Origin: Methylophilaceae bacterium
GTDB lineage: Bacteria; Pseudomonadota; Gammaproteobacteria; Burkholderiales; Methylophilaceae
Direction of reading: 5' to 3'
DNA: 18,146 nt
Assembly (NCBI GenBank): GCA_025362115.1
Contig: JANYIK010000017.1
Location: 1 to 18,146, forward strand
Every line of letters begins with the position of its first letter. The first letter of the stretch is position 1. The notes under the pieces are model-generated. The model was not told the DNA's origin, did no database searches, and saw only the letters and a program-made list of their open reading frames with translations. Below, piece after piece: positions 1 through 7,066 of this stretch. The translations under genes and the position numbers were made by a program.

Positions 1-399
1 GAGACCATGGAAGAAATCGTCAACTCAGTCAAACGTGTGACCGACATCATGGGTGAGATTGCTGCCGCATCGGCAGAACAAAGCTCCGGCATAGACCAGA
101 TCAACAATGCCGTGACTCAAATGGATGAAGTCACCCAACAAAATGCGGCACTGGTAGAGCAAGCCGCTGCTGCCGCAGAATCATTGGAAGAGCAAGCGCA
201 GGAGCTGACCGAATCTGTCAGCGTATTCAAGCTGGATAACGGGGTTGTAAAGACATCTGGCGCTCGCAGACCATCAGCCAGGACTTCAAATTCCAGTTCA
301 AAAGCCGATACCGCGCCAGCTATAGCAGTTCAACATGATTCAAAACCAAAACTTCCAAAGATGAAGGCAGAGGCATCAGAAGAGTGGGAAGAATTCTAA
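1..399 (+). CDS. Methyl-accepting chemotaxis protein, C-terminal fragment (5' end outside window)
   Basis: The reading frame is open from base 1, so this is the 3' end of a longer gene; 132 residues are visible. The first ~80 residues are the end of the cytoplasmic signalling helical hairpin typical of chemoreceptors, with runs such as EIAAASAEQSSGIDQINNAV and TQQNAALVEQAAAAAESL; EQSSGIDQI-type segments are where methylated Gln/Glu pairs usually lie. A flexible Ser/Ala/Lys/Pro-rich linker of ~50 residues follows and ends in EWEEF. That ending fits the xWxxF C-terminal pentapeptide (NWETF in E. coli Tar and Tsr) that tethers CheR and CheB. The sensory and membrane parts lie upstream, so the ligand cannot be inferred. 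cheR, cheD and cheB downstream on the same strand support the assignment. Confidence 0.95.
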   Translation, partial: ETMEEIVNSVKRVTDIMGEIAAASAEQSSGIDQINNAVTQMDEVTQQNAALVEQAAAAAESLEEQAQELTESVSVFKLDNGVVKTSGARRPSARTSNSSSKADTAPAIAVQHDSKPKLPKMKAEASEEWEEF

Positions 400-426
400 G
401 TTTTCATATAAATTAGAAATAAATTG

Positions 427-1743
427 ATGCTTAAACACTTTATTTTTATATCTTCTCTTTCATTAGGTCTTATATCTAGCAACGCCTTGGCTGAAGAAGA
501 AAAAATGCCTAATTGGAAAGAAGACACCCTGACCGGTGACTGGGGCGGCACTCGCGCTGAACTTTACAAGAAAGGTATAGATATCGGTTTTACCCATAAA
601 AGTGATGTTATGGCGGACTTATCAGGCGGTAAGAAACGCGGCACAGAGTGGATTGGGCACACGGAAGCTCGCCTGACCTTAGACTTGGAAAAAATAATTG
701 GGCTAGATGCCACCAGAATTTATTTCCATTATCACAGCAACCTAGGCGCCAAGTTCAATCGTGATTATGTGGGTGGTTTTGTCGGTGTCAACAATATCGA
801 AGTTAACAAGAATACCGCGCAATTTGCCGATGCTTGGATACAAAAAAACTTTTTCAAAGACAGCGTTTCCGTCCTCGCGGGGCTCTACGGGATTGACACT
901 GAATTTTACGTCACGAACACTACATCTCTTTTTCTCGAACCGCCTTATGGTATGTCCAACGAACTTGCACAAACCGGCAAAAATGGCCCACCCATATTCC
1001 CTTTAGGTACGCCAGCCGTGCGTGTTAAACTAACTACCCCAGATAAAAATTTCTATGTGATGGGTGCGGTCACCAATGGTATGCCAGGCAACCTCACTAG
1101 CCACGATGGCACTCAAATAAAACTGGATGGCAGCCTGAAAATCGTTGAATTCGGCTGGACACCGCAAGCTGATGAACCCGAAGCGAGTAAGCCAGAAGCT
1201 AGTAAGGAAGAAATCAAGGGAGAAGCAAAAGAAGAGCCTGAAGAGGCTGAGGTGTTTCACAAAACCGCAATTGGATTTTGGCGCTATAGTGCAAGGAAAG
1301 ATGACTTAAGCGATGTTGATGGCAGTGGTAACCCGCTACGCCGTCGTGATCAGGGAGCATACTTTTTAACAGAACACAGTCTTTATGCCGAACCCGGGCA
1401 TCCTTCGCAAGGATTGTCAGGATTTCTTCGCGCGGGTTTCGCCTCAGAAGACATCAACCAAGTCGATTGGACCAGCAGCTTTGGCATACGCTACCACGGT
1501 CTATTTGAGGGGCGAGACGACGATATTGCTGGTGCAGCCATCACAGTGAATCATGCCAGCAGTAAATATCAAGCACTGAATACCTCTGAAAGTCACGAGA
1601 CAGACATAGAAATAACCTATCGAGCTGCAATCAAACCTTGGCTTGCATTGCAACCGTCACTTCAATATATCATTAATCCCAGCATGGATACCACCCTAAA
1701 AAATGCTTGGATAATGGGAGTGCGCCTAGAGTTCGAACTGTAA
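427..1743 (+). CDS. OprB-family (carbohydrate-selective type) outer-membrane porin
   Basis: A 438-residue protein with a Sec signal peptide (residues 1-22, cleavage after ALA, then EEEKMPNW). The mature N-terminus has the OprB-family signature of a Trp-rich start, TLTGDWGGTR, followed by amphipathic beta strands through to the end (RLEFEL). Members of this family form outer-membrane pores for sugars or other small solutes; the substrate here cannot be told from sequence. I chose the ATG at 427 over the adjacent TTG at 424; the Shine-Dalgarno is weak. Residues ~248-276 form a Lys/Glu-rich low-complexity insert that begins with a tandem PEASK repeat and probably lies in a loop. The gene sits 27 bases after the chemoreceptor and 91 bases before cheR, an unusual place for a porin. 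Length is normal for the family. Confidence 0.85.
   Translation: MLKHFIFISSLSLGLISSNALAEEEKMPNWKEDTLTGDWGGTRAELYKKGIDIGFTHKSDVMADLSGGKKRGTEWIGHTEARLTLDLEKIIGLDATRIYFHYHSNLGAKFNRDYVGGFVGVNNIEVNKNTAQFADAWIQKNFFKDSVSVLAGLYGIDTEFYVTNTTSLFLEPPYGMSNELAQTGKNGPPIFPLGTPAVRVKLTTPDKNFYVMGAVTNGMPGNLTSHDGTQIKLDGSLKIVEFGWTPQADEPEASKPEASKEEIKGEAKEEPEEAEVFHKTAIGFWRYSARKDDLSDVDGSGNPLRRRDQGAYFLTEHSLYAEPGHPSQGLSGFLRAGFASEDINQVDWTSSFGIRYHGLFEGRDDDIAGAAITVNHASSKYQALNTSESHETDIEITYRAAIKPWLALQPSLQYIINPSMDTTLKNAWIMGVRLEFEL
1177..1206 (+). repeat. Tandem 15-bp repeat encoding PEASK-PEASK in the porin
   Basis: Two adjacent 15-base units (1177-1191 and 1192-1206) differ at two wobble positions and both encode Pro-Glu-Ala-Ser-Lys. 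They open the charged, low-complexity insert of the porin. A slippage-type duplication is the simplest explanation. Confidence 0.75.
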
Positions 1744-1800
1744 TTTCATACGGGAAAAGCTCTAGTGCGGACAACCTATTAACTACACCGCTTTATGTAA

Positions 1801-1828
1801 TTGACATTTAATTAATAATCGGAATAAC
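1801..1828 (+). promoter_or_regulatory. Possible weak promoter in front of cheR
   Basis: A perfect TTGACA at 1801-1806 is followed after 16 bases by AATAAC (1823-1828, 4 of 6 matches to TATAAT), only 6 bases before the cheR ATG. A transcript from it would be almost leaderless, so the match may be chance in an AT-rich gap. The rest of the 91-base gap between the porin and cheR shows nothing else clear; no sigma28-type flagellar promoter was seen. Confidence 0.3.
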
Positions 1829-1834
1829 CCCGTT

Positions 1835-2695
1835 ATGGCTCTTGAGGCTACAGGACGAGAGTTCCTGTTCACAGAAAAAGAATTCCATAGAATTCGTAGT
1901 TTGATATACGAACATGCCGGCATTAATTTGTCTGATGCAAAAAAAGACATGGTCTATAGCCGCTTAGGGCGGCGTTTACGCACGCATAACCTAAAAACTT
2001 TTGCCGAGTATTTGAAGATTTTAGAAGCGAATGACGAAGTCGAATGGGAGGCCTTCGTCAACTCACTCACCACCAATCTTACTTCGTTCTTCCGCGAAGC
2101 ACACCACTTCCCAATACTTGCTGAGCACATTAGAAAAATAAAACATCGCGGCGCTATCAAACTTTGGTGCAGCGCCGCCTCTACCGGTGAAGAACCTTAC
2201 ACGATGGCGATGACCATGATGGATTTGTTCGGCAGCCTCACGCCACCGGTACACATTTTGGCAACTGACTTGGATACCAACGTCCTCAAAAAAGCCGAGG
2301 CTGGGGTTTATCCACTGGAACGTGTTGCAAAGCTCGCCCCCGAACTGTTGAAGCGTTTTTTCCTCAAAGGCACAGGCCACAATGAGGGCCATGTACTGGT
2401 TCGCAAAGAGTTGCGCGACATGATTACGTTCCGCCAGTTGAATCTATTGGACGAAAAATGGCCTGCGAGGGGGCCATTTGACGCAGTTTTTTGTCGCAAT
2501 GTGATGATTTATTTCGATAAACCGACGCAGTACAAAATACTGAAAAAATTTCTTCCTACCATGCGTAGTGATGCCCTGCTTTTTGCCGGTCACTCGGAAA
2601 GCTTCCAGAATGCGGCCGACTTATTCACCATACGCAACAAAACGGTGTATCACGTCGCCGAAAAGTCACGTCATTTGGCGGTGAATCCACCATGA
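1835..2695 (+). CDS. cheR: Chemotaxis protein methyltransferase CheR
   Basis: A 286-residue SAM-dependent methyltransferase that methylates specific glutamates on chemoreceptors, setting adaptation. Residues ~10-80 are the N-terminal helical domain, with a basic face (RLGRRLRTHNL, ~43-53) of the kind that contacts receptor helices. The SAM-binding core begins at LWCSAASTGEEPY (110-122). ATDLDTNVL (143-151) carries the ribose-binding acidic residue, and FCRNVMIYFD (219-228) is the family signature. Length matches E. coli CheR (286). The beta-subdomain between ~150 and 205 normally binds receptor pentapeptides, which fits the EWEEF tail of the receptor just upstream. The stop codon overlaps the cheD start (ATGA at 2692-2695), implying translational coupling. 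Confidence 0.97.
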   Translation: MALEATGREFLFTEKEFHRIRSLIYEHAGINLSDAKKDMVYSRLGRRLRTHNLKTFAEYLKILEANDEVEWEAFVNSLTTNLTSFFREAHHFPILAEHIRKIKHRGAIKLWCSAASTGEEPYTMAMTMMDLFGSLTPPVHILATDLDTNVLKKAEAGVYPLERVAKLAPELLKRFFLKGTGHNEGHVLVRKELRDMITFRQLNLLDEKWPARGPFDAVFCRNVMIYFDKPTQYKILKKFLPTMRSDALLFAGHSESFQNAADLFTIRNKTVYHVAEKSRHLAVNPP

Positions 2696-3318
2696 GCCGC
2701 GCCGATCCTAAAGCAGGCTACGAAGGCAATCTTGCTCCCAACGTCTATTTCGACCGGACTTTTAGCAGCGAGGCCGCCAAGATACTCCCCGGCGAGTATT
2801 TCATCACCCGTCGCGACATGGTGCTGGTAACGGTATTGGGTTCTTGTGTCGCCGCTTGTATCCGCGACAGAAGTAACGGCATAGGCGGCATGAACCATTT
2901 TATGCTGCCAGATAACGTCAGCGAGCAAGGAGGATGGGGTTCCACCTCTACGCGTTACGGCACTTATGCCATGGAAATGCTCATCAATCAGGTACTCAAG
3001 CTAGGCGCTCAAAGAGAACATCTGGAGGCCAAACTGTTCGGTGGCGGTGCTGTTATTGAGAATATGACGACTACCAATGTGGGCGAGCGCAATGCCCAGT
3101 TTGCTATTGACTATCTTAAGACCGAGGGCATTGTAGTCGTGAGCAAAGATTTACTCGATATTTTTCCACGCAAAGTGTACTACTTTCCCAAAAGCGGAAA
3201 AGTGTTAGTCAAAAAGTTGCGTAGCGTGACCAACAACACCATTGCTACACGCGAGGTCGAGTACAGGTCGCGCCTAGTGAAATCTACGGTGGAAGGCGAC
3301 GTGGAGCTGTTTACATAG
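2692..3318 (+). CDS. cheD: Chemoreceptor glutamine deamidase CheD
   Basis: A 208-residue CheD. The family converts particular receptor glutamines to glutamate and in some bacteria also partners the CheC phosphatase. The catalytic cysteine is Cys52 in TVLGSCVAAC and the catalytic histidine is His69 in GGMNHFMLP; their spacing of 17 residues equals that in the characterised Thermotoga enzyme (Cys27/His44). The region from ~96 to 130 (TRYGTYAMEMLINQ and the Gly-rich KLFGGGAV) is also typical. The start overlaps the cheR stop, with GGTGA 7 bases upstream as a plausible ribosome binding site. The order cheR-cheD-cheB is common in betaproteobacteria. No cheC is visible here. Confidence 0.96.
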   Translation: MSRADPKAGYEGNLAPNVYFDRTFSSEAAKILPGEYFITRRDMVLVTVLGSCVAACIRDRSNGIGGMNHFMLPDNVSEQGGWGSTSTRYGTYAMEMLINQVLKLGAQREHLEAKLFGGGAVIENMTTTNVGERNAQFAIDYLKTEGIVVVSKDLLDIFPRKVYYFPKSGKVLVKKLRSVTNNTIATREVEYRSRLVKSTVEGDVELFT

Positions 3319-3332
3319 AAAGCTAAGCCACT

Positions 3333-4412
3333 ATGAATAAAATTAAAGTATTGATCGTTGACGATTCTGCGCTGATTCGTAGCTTGCTCAAAGAAATCAT
3401 CAGCCAGGCACCGGATATGGAGGTGGTAGGCGCAGCCCCTGACCCATTGGTGGCGCGCGAGATGATACGCACACTTAACCCAGACGTGATTACCTTGGAC
3501 GTGGAAATGCCCAAGATGGATGGGCTGGAATTCTTAGAACGGCTGATGCGCTTGCGCCCTATGCCGGTACTGATGATCTCCACACTCACCGCAAAAGGTT
3601 CAGAAGTCACACTGCGCGCACTAGAATTAGGCGCTGTAGACTTTATCTCTAAACCTAAGATGGACGTGCAAAGCGGCCTGCAAGAGTACTCAGAAGAAAT
3701 CATTACCAAGCTGCGTATGGCGGCACAAGCTAAGGTCACCAATCGTATCCTCCCACACGTGGTAGCTTCTAAAAGCGCCGATGCGGTACTGCCCTCAATA
3801 CGCAACAAAATCACTTCTACCGAGAAAATATTGGTATTTGGCTCATCTACCGGCGGCACTGAAGCTTTGAAAGAAGTTTTGATTCACATGCCGCCAGATT
3901 GTCCTGGCATCGTCATGACGCAACACATGCCTGAGGGCTTTACCAAATCCTACGCTGAGCGCTTAAACAGTCTGTGTCAGATCAGCGTCAAAGAGGCTGA
4001 ACACGGCGACCGCATACTGCCAGGACACGCCTATTTAGCGCCTGGGCACTCCCACTTGCTGATAGGCCGTAGCGGTGCAAATTATGTGTGCGAGCTATCA
4101 AAAGCCGAACCTGTGAATCGTCACCGCCCTTCGGTAGACGTGCTTTATCGCTCCGCCGCCAACAACGTCGGCAAAAATGCCATCGGTGTTATTCTGACTG
4201 GTATGGGGAAAGACGGTGCGGCAGGGATGAAAGAAATGCAAGCGGCTGGCGCACGCACTTATGCACAGAACGAAGCGAGTTGCGTGGTGTTTGGGATGCC
4301 AAAAGAAGCCATCGCGCAAGGCGGCGTAGATGAAATAGTACCGCTCAAAGACATCGCCAAGCGCATTTTAGACTACCTGCATTCGATGGGCGCTAAATCG
4401 TTCCGCGTTTAA
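3333..4412 (+). CDS. cheB: Protein-glutamate methylesterase/glutaminase CheB
   Basis: A 359-residue two-domain response regulator that removes methyl groups from chemoreceptors when phosphorylated by CheA. The receiver domain (~1-120) has the acidic pair Asp10/Asp11, phospho-acceptor Asp56 (VITLDVEMP), Thr84 and Lys107 (FISKPK). A linker leads to the esterase domain (~165-355). By spacing to the Salmonella enzyme the catalytic triad is Ser172 (GSSTGGT), His198 (TQHMP) and Asp294 (GMGKDGAAG); the intervals 26 and 122 match exactly. It begins 14 bases after cheD, so it is probably co-transcribed with cheR-cheD. The ribosome binding site is poor. The gene ends 19 bases before the convergent ppiD. 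Confidence 0.97.
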   Translation: MNKIKVLIVDDSALIRSLLKEIISQAPDMEVVGAAPDPLVAREMIRTLNPDVITLDVEMPKMDGLEFLERLMRLRPMPVLMISTLTAKGSEVTLRALELGAVDFISKPKMDVQSGLQEYSEEIITKLRMAAQAKVTNRILPHVVASKSADAVLPSIRNKITSTEKILVFGSSTGGTEALKEVLIHMPPDCPGIVMTQHMPEGFTKSYAERLNSLCQISVKEAEHGDRILPGHAYLAPGHSHLLIGRSGANYVCELSKAEPVNRHRPSVDVLYRSAANNVGKNAIGVILTGMGKDGAAGMKEMQAAGARTYAQNEASCVVFGMPKEAIAQGGVDEIVPLKDIAKRILDYLHSMGAKSFRV

Positions 4413-4419
4413 TGCGCGT

Positions 4420-4440
4420 AAAAAGCCAGCCTTAGTTGGC
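4420..4440 (-). terminator. Weak intrinsic terminator candidate at the end of ppiD
   Basis: Read on the minus strand, a short GCCA/TGGC stem with an 8-base loop is followed directly by TTTTT. It spans the ppiD stop codon, in the 19-base gap between convergent cheB and ppiD. The stem is only 4 bp, so this is tentative; no better terminator for cheB was seen. Confidence 0.35.
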
Positions 4441-6333
4441 GTTGTCTTTGCGCTTGAGCAGCTCTTGGTTGATGTGTATCTTGGCACTCGCGCGTAGCGT
4501 TTTCATATAAGCCTGCAGATATTCTTCACGCAGCGCTGCTTGATATTCCGTTGCTTGAGCTTCTTTGGCGGCGGCATCCAGTTGCTGGAAGCCATCTTCC
4601 AGCTTAGTCACCCGAATCAGCACATAGCCCCCATCCTTAGCAGCGGCACCCACATAGGCGGGAAGCTTGTTAGCATCAGCTTGGAAAGCTTTCATCATGA
4701 CACCTTCAGACAACCCTTGCAGATTGTTACGGTCTATCTTTACCGGACTCGTCCACTCCAACTTGGCATCCTCGTGACCTTGATTCAAACTGGCGACCGA
4801 TTCTGCGCCTTGTTCATGCGTCAACTTGCTCGCTTGTAACAATTGCAGATTGCTTTCTATGCCCGATTTAACTTCGTCAAATGGCTTCTTGCTGGAAGGG
4901 CGAGATTCAGTCACCCGTGCCGCCACCAAGGTATTGGGAGCAATTTCAACTGCCTCGGTATTACGTTTATCCTTTTTAACCTCATCAGAAAACACCGCGC
5001 TGGCAATTTTTTCATTGTCTTTGAAAAACTTAGCAACATCCTGACGTGACATCCAGCCACTTTGTTGCACTTGCAATTGATGTGCGTCTGCTGCCGGTTT
5101 CAGACTGGAAGACTGCTCATACACCGTGTTACTGAATTTTTCTGCTTCTTCTGCAAATTTCAATTGCGATTTTTGGAACATAAGCTCAGCGCGAATCTGG
5201 CTACGCGCATCTTCAAACGCAGGTGTGCCGCCTTTAACTTCAGTCAACTTGATGATGTGGTAACCAAACTCGGTTTCCACTAGGTCGCTAATGCTGCCCG
5301 GTGCCATGCTGAACACCGCCTCCTCAAACGGCTTGACCATCAGGCCACGTTTTACCGCGCCCAAATCCCCGCCTTTCTCGGCAGAACCTGGATCTTGCGA
5401 ATACTTCTTGGCTAGCGCTTCAAACTGTTTGGGTGACTTCTTTACTTCAGCCAACACCTTCAATGCTTTTTCTTTTGCCGCAGCCTTGGCTGCAGCATCC
5501 GTTTTTCCTCCAAAAGTAATCAGGATATGACTGGCGTGACGCTCTTCATCGCCCTGAAATTTAGCAGCGTTTTGCTGATAGTAGTCTTTAGCCTCCTCAT
5601 CCGACACCGTCATCGTCGCGATCAGGTTGTTATTGGAAAATGCCACGTACTCAATTCGGACTTGCTCAGGCACACGAAACTCATCCTGATGCTTATCGTA
5701 ATAGGTTTTGATTTCTTCGGCAGTGATCTTGGCTTGCGTTAAAAAGTCTGCCGAATGTAAGGTCGCCACACTTACCTCGCGCAACTGGCTGCGCGCTTGC
5801 AATGCGGTATCTTGCGCCACCTTGGAAGTAAACGCGGTACTAGTAATACCGTCACGCACTTGCTGCAATAGCAAGTCGTGGCGCATCATCTCTTCAAACC
5901 TGTTCGGAGTAAATTTATTGGCAGCTAAGGCTTGGTCGTAGACCTCTTGTGAGAACTGACCATTTTTCTGGAATTCCGGCAGGCTGACTACCAGCTTAGA
6001 AAGCTGCTCATCGCTCACGATGTACCCGCCACGCTTAATTTCTGCGCGTAAAAGATGTTGGTTGATCAACTTATCCAGCAAGGCTGAGCGAAACTCTGGC
6101 TGATCTAACATCGCGGGATCTGTTTTGTCTTTCAGGTTGCTGCGTGCATCCTGCAAGGCTTTACCAAACTCTTGCACGGTAATGGGTTCGCCATTGATTT
6201 TGGCAACTTCAGCTCCGCTACCGGCATTTTTCAGATAAGAATCAACGCCAAAAAGCGCGAACGGCACCGTAATAAGCACCAAAATGACTTTTGCAATCCA
6301 CGATTGTGAATGTTTGCGTATGGATTCCAGCAT
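4432..6333 (-). CDS. ppiD: Periplasmic folding chaperone/PPIase PpiD
   Basis: A 633-residue SurA/PpiD-type protein anchored in the inner membrane. Residues ~12-30 form a single transmembrane helix (WIAKVILVLITVPFALFGV) and the rest faces the periplasm. The SurA_N-like chaperone region follows (~40-220). One parvulin-type rotamase domain spans ~265-366, with the hallmark ends RHASHILI, GGDLGAVKRGLMVKPFE and FGYHIIKL. A long helical C-terminal region completes it. Length is close to E. coli PpiD (623). The family helps newly exported proteins leave the Sec translocon and fold; PpiD itself often has weak isomerase activity. Its position after hupB, here with two tRNAs in between, is the usual proteobacterial arrangement. 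A strong hairpin lies only 28 bases upstream, so the source of its transcription is unclear. Confidence 0.95.
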   Translation of the reverse strand: MLESIRKHSQSWIAKVILVLITVPFALFGVDSYLKNAGSGAEVAKINGEPITVQEFGKALQDARSNLKDKTDPAMLDQPEFRSALLDKLINQHLLRAEIKRGGYIVSDEQLSKLVVSLPEFQKNGQFSQEVYDQALAANKFTPNRFEEMMRHDLLLQQVRDGITSTAFTSKVAQDTALQARSQLREVSVATLHSADFLTQAKITAEEIKTYYDKHQDEFRVPEQVRIEYVAFSNNNLIATMTVSDEEAKDYYQQNAAKFQGDEERHASHILITFGGKTDAAAKAAAKEKALKVLAEVKKSPKQFEALAKKYSQDPGSAEKGGDLGAVKRGLMVKPFEEAVFSMAPGSISDLVETEFGYHIIKLTEVKGGTPAFEDARSQIRAELMFQKSQLKFAEEAEKFSNTVYEQSSSLKPAADAHQLQVQQSGWMSRQDVAKFFKDNEKIASAVFSDEVKKDKRNTEAVEIAPNTLVAARVTESRPSSKKPFDEVKSGIESNLQLLQASKLTHEQGAESVASLNQGHEDAKLEWTSPVKIDRNNLQGLSEGVMMKAFQADANKLPAYVGAAAKDGGYVLIRVTKLEDGFQQLDAAAKEAQATEYQAALREEYLQAYMKTLRASAKIHINQELLKRKDNAN

Positions 6334-6361
6334 GATGAATCAACCTTAATGAGGGTAACTT

Positions 6362-6400
6362 AAAAAAACAAAAGGCGGGCATCTAGCCCACCCTTGTTTT
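6362..6400 (-). terminator. Strong intrinsic terminator after tRNA-Asp
   Basis: On the minus strand an A-rich arm ending GGGTGGGC (6400-6386), a TAGAT loop (6385-6381) and a complementary arm beginning GCCCGCC and running into TTTTGTTTTTTT (6380-6362) form a long hairpin with a U-rich tail. Because the outer stem is A-tract against T-tract it could also work for plus-strand transcription. It closes the hupB-tRNA transcript. Confidence 0.8.
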
Positions 6401-6410
6401 AAGAGATGTT

Positions 6411-6487
6411 TGGCGGAGTGGACGGGACTCGAACCCGCGACCCCCGGCGTGACAGGCCGGTATTCTAACCAACTGAACTACCACTCC
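6411..6487 (-). tRNA. tRNA-Asp (anticodon GTC)
   Basis: 77 bases with encoded CCA. The acceptor arms GGAGTGG/CCACTCC pair fully, with G as discriminator base. The anticodon GTC lies at 6453-6451 in the loop CTGTCAC on a 5-bp CCGGC/GCCGG stem. The T arm GCGGG-TTCGAGT-CCCGT is standard. The sequence is close to E. coli tRNA-Asp. It lies 34 bases after tRNA-Val on the same strand. Confidence 0.98.
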
Positions 6488-6521
6488 AACCACTGCTAGA
6501 ACCTGTTGTGCGAGTATTCGT

Positions 6522-6597
6522 TGGTGGGTGCTGACGGGTTCGAACCGCCGACATTCGCCTTGTAAGGGCGACGCTCTACCAGCTGAGCTAAGCACCC
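6522..6597 (-). tRNA. tRNA-Val (anticodon TAC)
   Basis: 76 bases with encoded CCA. The acceptor arms GGGTGCT/AGCACCC pair fully, with A as discriminator base. The D arm is GCTCAGCTGGTAGAGC. The anticodon TAC lies at 6564-6562 within CTTACAA on a CGCC/GGCG-containing stem. The T arm GGCGG-TTCGAAC-CCGTC is standard. It starts 35 bases after the hupB stop codon with no promoter visible between, so it probably shares the hupB transcript. Confidence 0.98.
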
Positions 6598-6632
6598 TTG
6601 ATGGAACAAACACTTCAAACCAACACAGCTTT

Positions 6633-6905
6633 TTAGTTTACTGCATCCTTCAGTGCTTTGCCAGCGCGGAATTTTGGAGAATTCGCAGCTTTAATCTTGA
6701 TGGTAGCGCCGGTACGTGGGTTACGACCATTGCGTGCAGCACGCTTGCCTACATAGAAAGTACCAAAACCAATCAGGGTAACCAAATCACCCTTCTTCAA
6801 TGCTTTCGCGATAGCGCTAGTAGCAGCATCGAGTGTACGGCCAGCGGCAGCCTTAGAAACTCCAGCACCTTTTGCAATTTGATCAATCAATTCAGACTTA
6901 TTCAC
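6633..6905 (-). CDS. hupB: DNA-binding protein HU (HU-beta type)
   Basis: A 90-residue HU, the small dimeric nucleoid protein that bends DNA. I chose the GTG at 6905, which gives the canonical start MNKSELIDQIA and exactly the E. coli HU-beta length. AGGGGA lies 6 bases upstream as a strong ribosome binding site, whereas the in-frame ATG at 6923 would swallow that site. The arm carries the conserved GRNPRTGATIKI and ends RAGKALKDAVN; IGFGTF is the dimer-core motif. It lies between lon and ppiD as in E. coli, with its own strong promoter. Two tRNA genes follow within 35 bases and a terminator closes the unit. Confidence 0.97.
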   Translation of the reverse strand: MNKSELIDQIAKGAGVSKAAAGRTLDAATSAIAKALKKGDLVTLIGFGTFYVGKRAARNGRNPRTGATIKIKAANSPKFRAGKALKDAVN

Positions 6906-6959
6906 GTGCAATCCCCTTTTCACTTTGTTTAACGAAGAATGACAACCCCTACAAGCGTC

Positions 6960-6989
6960 TTTATATCAAGCGGGGAAAGCCCGTGTCAA
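6960..6989 (-). promoter_or_regulatory. Sigma70-type promoter of hupB
   Basis: On the minus strand a perfect TTGACA (6989-6984) is separated by 18 bases from TATAAA (6965-6960). This would give a leader of roughly 45-50 bases before the hupB GTG. It is the best promoter match in the window and fits a highly expressed gene. The rest of the lon-hupB gap holds a small GTGCT/AGCAC hairpin (about 7025-7041) without a T-run. Confidence 0.75.
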
Positions 6990-6998
6990 GGGTTTTCC
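6974..6998. repeat. Inverted repeat enclosing the hupB -35 box
   Basis: Two 9-base arms, GGAAAGCCC (6974-6982) and GGGTTTTCC (6990-6998), are complementary except at one central position. They flank a 7-base loop that contains the -35 hexamer. This could be a protein-binding site or part of lon transcript termination; no T-run follows it on the minus strand. Confidence 0.6.
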
Positions 6999-7066
6999 AC
7001 CGTTTATTTACAAGTTAATTGGCAGTGCTTTCTGGCAGCACGTAATTCATACAAAAAATCATACGC

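Noticed and set aside
3323..3859. 178-codon open frame on the minus strand
   Set aside because: Antisense to the cheB receiver region; low-complexity Ser/Ile-rich translation typical of a shadow frame.
6383..6613. 76-codon open frame over the tRNA genes on the minus strand
   Set aside because: It runs through both tRNAs and the terminator; it is not a credible protein gene.
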